From: Thunnus maccoyii
Lineage: Eukaryota > Chordata > Actinopteri > Scombriformes > Scombridae
DNA: 64,000 nt
Assembly (NCBI RefSeq): GCF_910596095.1
Contig: NC_056546.1
Location: forward strand, 20,922,425-20,986,424
Reading direction: 5' to 3'
Part shown: piece by piece, positions 61,301-64,000 of the stretch
Position numbering within the stretch: position 1 is the stretch's first letter
How the letters are laid out: each line of letters opens with the position of its first letter
The notes under the pieces: model-generated
The model's input: the letters and a program-made list of their open reading frames with translations, nothing else
What the model was told of the DNA's origin: nothing
Databases searched by the model: none
Position numbers and translations under genes: made by a program

Positions 61301-63245
61301 AGGTGTTGTGACTGACTGGTACAAGGGGGGACCTGGCTCTGCTGGGAGCTCATTAGGCAGCATGTCCCACCTGCAGAGAATAGGAGGAACTCGCTCCACA
61401 TCTGTCCTCCCACAGATCAGCACTCATTCTCAGCTCGACAAAAAGCCTCCCAGCAGTCAGGCAGCCCGCTGTCCACCTGACGAAACTGCTTTCGAGGGCC
61501 AGTTTGGCTGTGAAGAGATGGATGAATCTGCAGGTTTGGAGGAGATCCCGGACATGTGTGTGACAGAGACTGCAAGAGTTGCAGTTCAAAGCTCAGGGCT
61601 GGGTTCTTTGCTCAACAGAGTTTCTCGGATTGTCCAGGATGCAGGGCGTCACCTTTGGAGTTCTCCACAATCACAGCAAGTCAGAGAGGAGGGAAAATTG
61701 CCTGTTGGGGCCTGCTGGTCCAGTCATGTTGTCTCCCTAGTCAGGGAAAGCAAGGTCCTGTCTGTAGTGAAGAACAGCCCTGTCTTCTCCCTGGTTAAAG
61801 GGAGCTATGTCTTTTCACTGTTCAAGGATAGTCACATTTTTTCCATGGTGAAAGACCTACCACTCATACAGCACATCCAGACAGAGATAAATCAACACCT
61901 TCAGGCTGAGGAGGCAGCTAGAATTATTCAGGGCTGCATTAGTCCTCACGCCACACAACTCCCGGTCCTGTCCCCAACTCATTATTTTATCAAAGCAGAA
62001 GAATTGCCAGATGACCTGCAGCTAATCCCAGAAGGTATCTTGACAATGAATATGAGTATTGGGGATCTGCAGTTACCAAAAGAGCAGAGCATGGCTGATA
62101 TTGACATAAAACAAGGAGACAAAACAGTTACAGTGCTGTCACCAGTGAAACACACTAGTGCACCTGCAGACAAGGATCAGGCATTGGAGAATTCAGTGAC
62201 TGTGCAGAACAAAGATGACATCCAAATCTTCTGTCTAACATTGATAGAATTTCCTGATGACCTTGTGAACCTGCAAAATCTTCCGATGCAAGACCTGATG
62301 GTCTCTCTGCAGTCTGTTATTTCTACCTCAGTGCTCACTTCCCAGAAGATTGTAGCTCTCTCTTGGCTGAATGTCGCTAAATGTAGCCAACCTGAACCCT
62401 GTCCTGCGCTCTTGATCCTGATGGAGACAGGCCTTTATACGCTGACTACTGACTCTGGGCTCCTGGTGCTGTTCCATCATCTCCCCTTGTTGCAGCTGAA
62501 GGAGGTGCAGATAGGCTTAGCAGGTCACAGTCTGCGTTTGACGGGGACTACAGAGGAGAGCATCTTGGGTCTGTACACCAACAGCCAGGAGCATACCAAA
62601 GAGCTGTGTTGGGCCATACTTGGTGTCATCTGCCCCGATGACAAGAGGGTCTCTCAGCACCCACTGCTCTGCGGAGACTTAACGAGGATCTCTCTAGACT
62701 GGCAGGCTTATTTACCTGACCTGCTGCTGGATGCTGGTTTAAGGGTGTGCTGCCAGTTTCAGAAAAGTCTTACAGATCTGGTTTACCTCCTTCATTGTAA
62801 CATGGATCAACAAACAGTCGCTCTGGGAGAGGTGCAGCTGCTACTGTACACAAGTGTAGGGGTGTGTGTTAGTTCCAGTAACCGCACTGCGGCTTTGGCC
62901 CAGCTTTTACTTACTGATACCCATCTCGGTCTGGTGCAGGAGGATATTGTCTTTCACCCGACCCCATGCTCTGTGATCATAGAGCCCTGCCGTCCCCAGT
63001 TCCACGATTTAACTCTTCGTCAGCGCTCAGATGTGCGCTGCGTGCTGGTGCATGATGAAGACAAGCGTGGAGCTGTCAGACTGGATGTAATCCTTGCAAA
63101 TGTGAGGGCCAGGGGTCACCCTGAAAGTGCAGCTATCCCACCTGCACATGCTTCAAATTCATCTCTGCATGCAGAAGTGTGGAAATTAACTTTCAGTTGC
63201 TCCGCTGAGGCCACCTGCCTGATTAATCACTTGTCAAATGTCTGA
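40317..63245 (+). CDS. KIF16B-like kinesin-3 with nischarin-like C-terminus
   Basis: Twenty exons, all GT-AG and in phase: 40317-40363, 40447-40510, 40593-40703, 40840-40956, 41709-41806, 43659-43774, 43858-44000, 44324-44492, 44971-45099, 45299-45474, 45595-45660, 45748-45807, 51774-51893, 52048-52099, 52211-52348, 53702-53784, 56031-56119, 59207-59380, 60206-60296 and 61008-63245; about 1426 residues. The motor (1-370) has an intact P-loop GQTGSGKS (99-106), switch I NDVSSRSH (216-223) and switch II DLAGSE (251-256). The neck and FHA region (about 433-563) follow KIF16B closely. Only about 60 coiled-coil-like residues follow ([14 protein letters not shown]). The last exon (682-1426) lacks the KIF16B coiled coil and PX domain; it has a 9-residue repeat block and a nischarin-like end. 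AATAAA at 63743-63748. STARD9 is a poorer match in the motor. Confidence 0.9.
42281..42301 (+). repeat. (TAG)7 microsatellite
   Basis: Seven perfect TAG units in the long intron between kinesin exons 5 and 6. Confidence 0.9.
44542..44573. repeat. Perfect 13-bp hairpin in a kinesin intron
   Basis: TCTATTATTGAGC (44542-44554) and its exact reverse complement (44561-44573) flank a 6-base loop, 50 bases after the donor of the exon carrying the switch II motif. Confidence 0.8.
48551..48590 (+). repeat. TA/CA dinucleotide repeat
   Basis: GTGTGTATATATATACACAC runs into CACGCACGCACACACACA, a compound dinucleotide repeat in the large kinesin intron. Confidence 0.85.
49840..49904 (+). repeat. Poly(T) run and (GACT)n microsatellite
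   Basis: A run of about 23 T (49840-49862) is followed after 20 bases by five GACT units (49883-49903). Confidence 0.85.
60801..60838. repeat. Perfect 15-bp hairpin in the last kinesin intron
   Basis: ATCTTTATGTATTCA (60801-60815) and its exact reverse complement (60824-60838) surround an 8-base A/T loop, about 170 bases before the final, tail-encoding exon. Confidence 0.8.
61728..61862 (+). repeat. Five in-frame 27-bp units encoding a 9-residue repeat
   Basis: Consecutive units translate as [36 protein letters not shown] and IFSMVKDLP (kinesin residues about 922-966). Protein period is exact while DNA units have diverged, implying selection on the peptide pattern rather than a recent slippage repeat. 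Confidence 0.9.
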
Positions 63246-64000
63246 TCAAGGACTGAACAGCCGGTAATGAACAGCCCAGCTTGAAAACTCTGACTCACAG
63301 GGAGCAATGGCAAAAGTGCATCCCAACCAGACAGTGTTGTCACAGTTCACTGTGACCAATTTAGAAGTTTTTGTATTGATTTGTTTTTATATTAAATGAC
63401 TTAAGTACTTGAGAATTTGTCTTTAAAACACTTTAATTTCTATGTTTTCACAATGTTAATGTTCTTTACCCAATACCTCACCAGTAATATTGTCATAGAT
63501 GTTCTTAGTTTAATGTGGGATGTTTTAAATTAGGGGTTGAAGGTTCAACATTGAGGATTAAAATCATGTTTGTAACTTTGTTTCATGGGCATTATAATAT
63601 ATATTTTTAAAGATTTTACATTATGATCTCAATGTCATGGTTAAGTTGTATATATGTATGTCAAGTTGTGGTCAATATCAAATATATTTTATGTAAGAAA
63701 ATAGATCTATTGAGGTGGATATGTGTGAATATGTTTTGTAAAAATAAACGGAAGGTAAATCCACTGCTCCTCTGGAGTTTGTTTACCACTTAGAATGCAG
63801 ATAAGCTCTGATAGTTGAGCTTTTAACATGGGAAAACAAAGAATTCAGACTCTGATGCATTCCACTGCCTTCTCTAATGTCTAATATTTTGTCTTCCTTT
63901 CATCTCTGTCAGGCTTTCTTTTCCTCTCCTCTCTGATGTTAGCTTTAAGCCTCTTTCTTACTCTCTAGGACTGCACATGAATCAGTATTCCATTCTTAGT
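63246..64000. other. Kinesin 3' UTR and downstream DNA
   Basis: The 3' UTR runs to the AATAAA at 63743-63748. Beyond it, 63770-64000 shows no gene or repeat I recognise. In particular there is no coiled-coil or PX-encoding exon that could extend the kinesin in the KIF16B manner. Confidence 0.6.

Noticed and set aside
1-64000. CRISPR arrays, operons, prokaryotic features, rRNA or tRNA clusters, and endogenous retroviruses
   Set aside because: The window is vertebrate nuclear DNA. I saw no direct-repeat/spacer array, no tRNA-like cloverleaf that convinced me, and no retroviral gag, pol, env or paired LTRs.

Overview
This window comes from the nuclear genome of a bony fish, most likely a spiny-rayed teleost. 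The genes are vertebrate, with small GT-AG exons. The interspersed repeats are teleost kinds: L2/Maui-like and RNase H-bearing LINE tails and hAT-like MITEs. RRBP1, SNX5, MGME1 and KIF16B are linked here, as they are on human 20p. All exon limits below were read by eye from splice signals, reading phase and remembered family sequences; no search was run.

Layout. 951-5854 (-): 5' part of rrbp1, whose remaining exons lie off the left edge; its upstream region was split by a LINE insertion (6089-7597) with a 13-bp target-site duplication. 7611-13966: intergenic DNA with no recognised gene, probably ending in the snx5 3' UTR. 13967-20134 (-): complete snx5 (13 coding exons) with a composite hAT-like element in one intron. 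20823-22807 (+): mgme1, head-to-head with snx5. 22967-24935 and 25828-27353 (-): two tandem glycine N-acyltransferase-like genes. 30653-32126 (-): a secreted family-2 cystatin, head-to-head with 32552-35593 (+): ephx1. 36247-38921 (-): mad2l1bp (p31comet), tail-to-tail with ephx1. 40317-63245 (+): a 20-exon KIF16B-like kinesin-3.

The main novelty candidate is the kinesin. Motor, neck and FHA regions are KIF16B-like, but the long coiled coil and C-terminal PX domain of KIF16B are absent. The last exon instead encodes about 745 residues, with five consecutive 9-residue repeats ([V/I]-[F/L/V]-S-[L/M/V]-[V/F]-[K/R]-x-[S/L]-x) and a C-terminal region that resembles the C-terminal part of nischarin. 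This suggests an endosomal or membrane motor whose lipid-binding PX tail was exchanged for a nischarin-like tail.

The genes are mostly unrelated housekeeping or detoxification genes and do not form one pathway. Loose links exist: snx5 and the kinesin both belong to endosomal traffic, and ephx1 and the acyltransferases both belong to xenobiotic or acyl-conjugate metabolism. Three head-to-head pairs (snx5/mgme1, cystatin/ephx1, mad2l1bp/kinesin) dominate promoter organisation.
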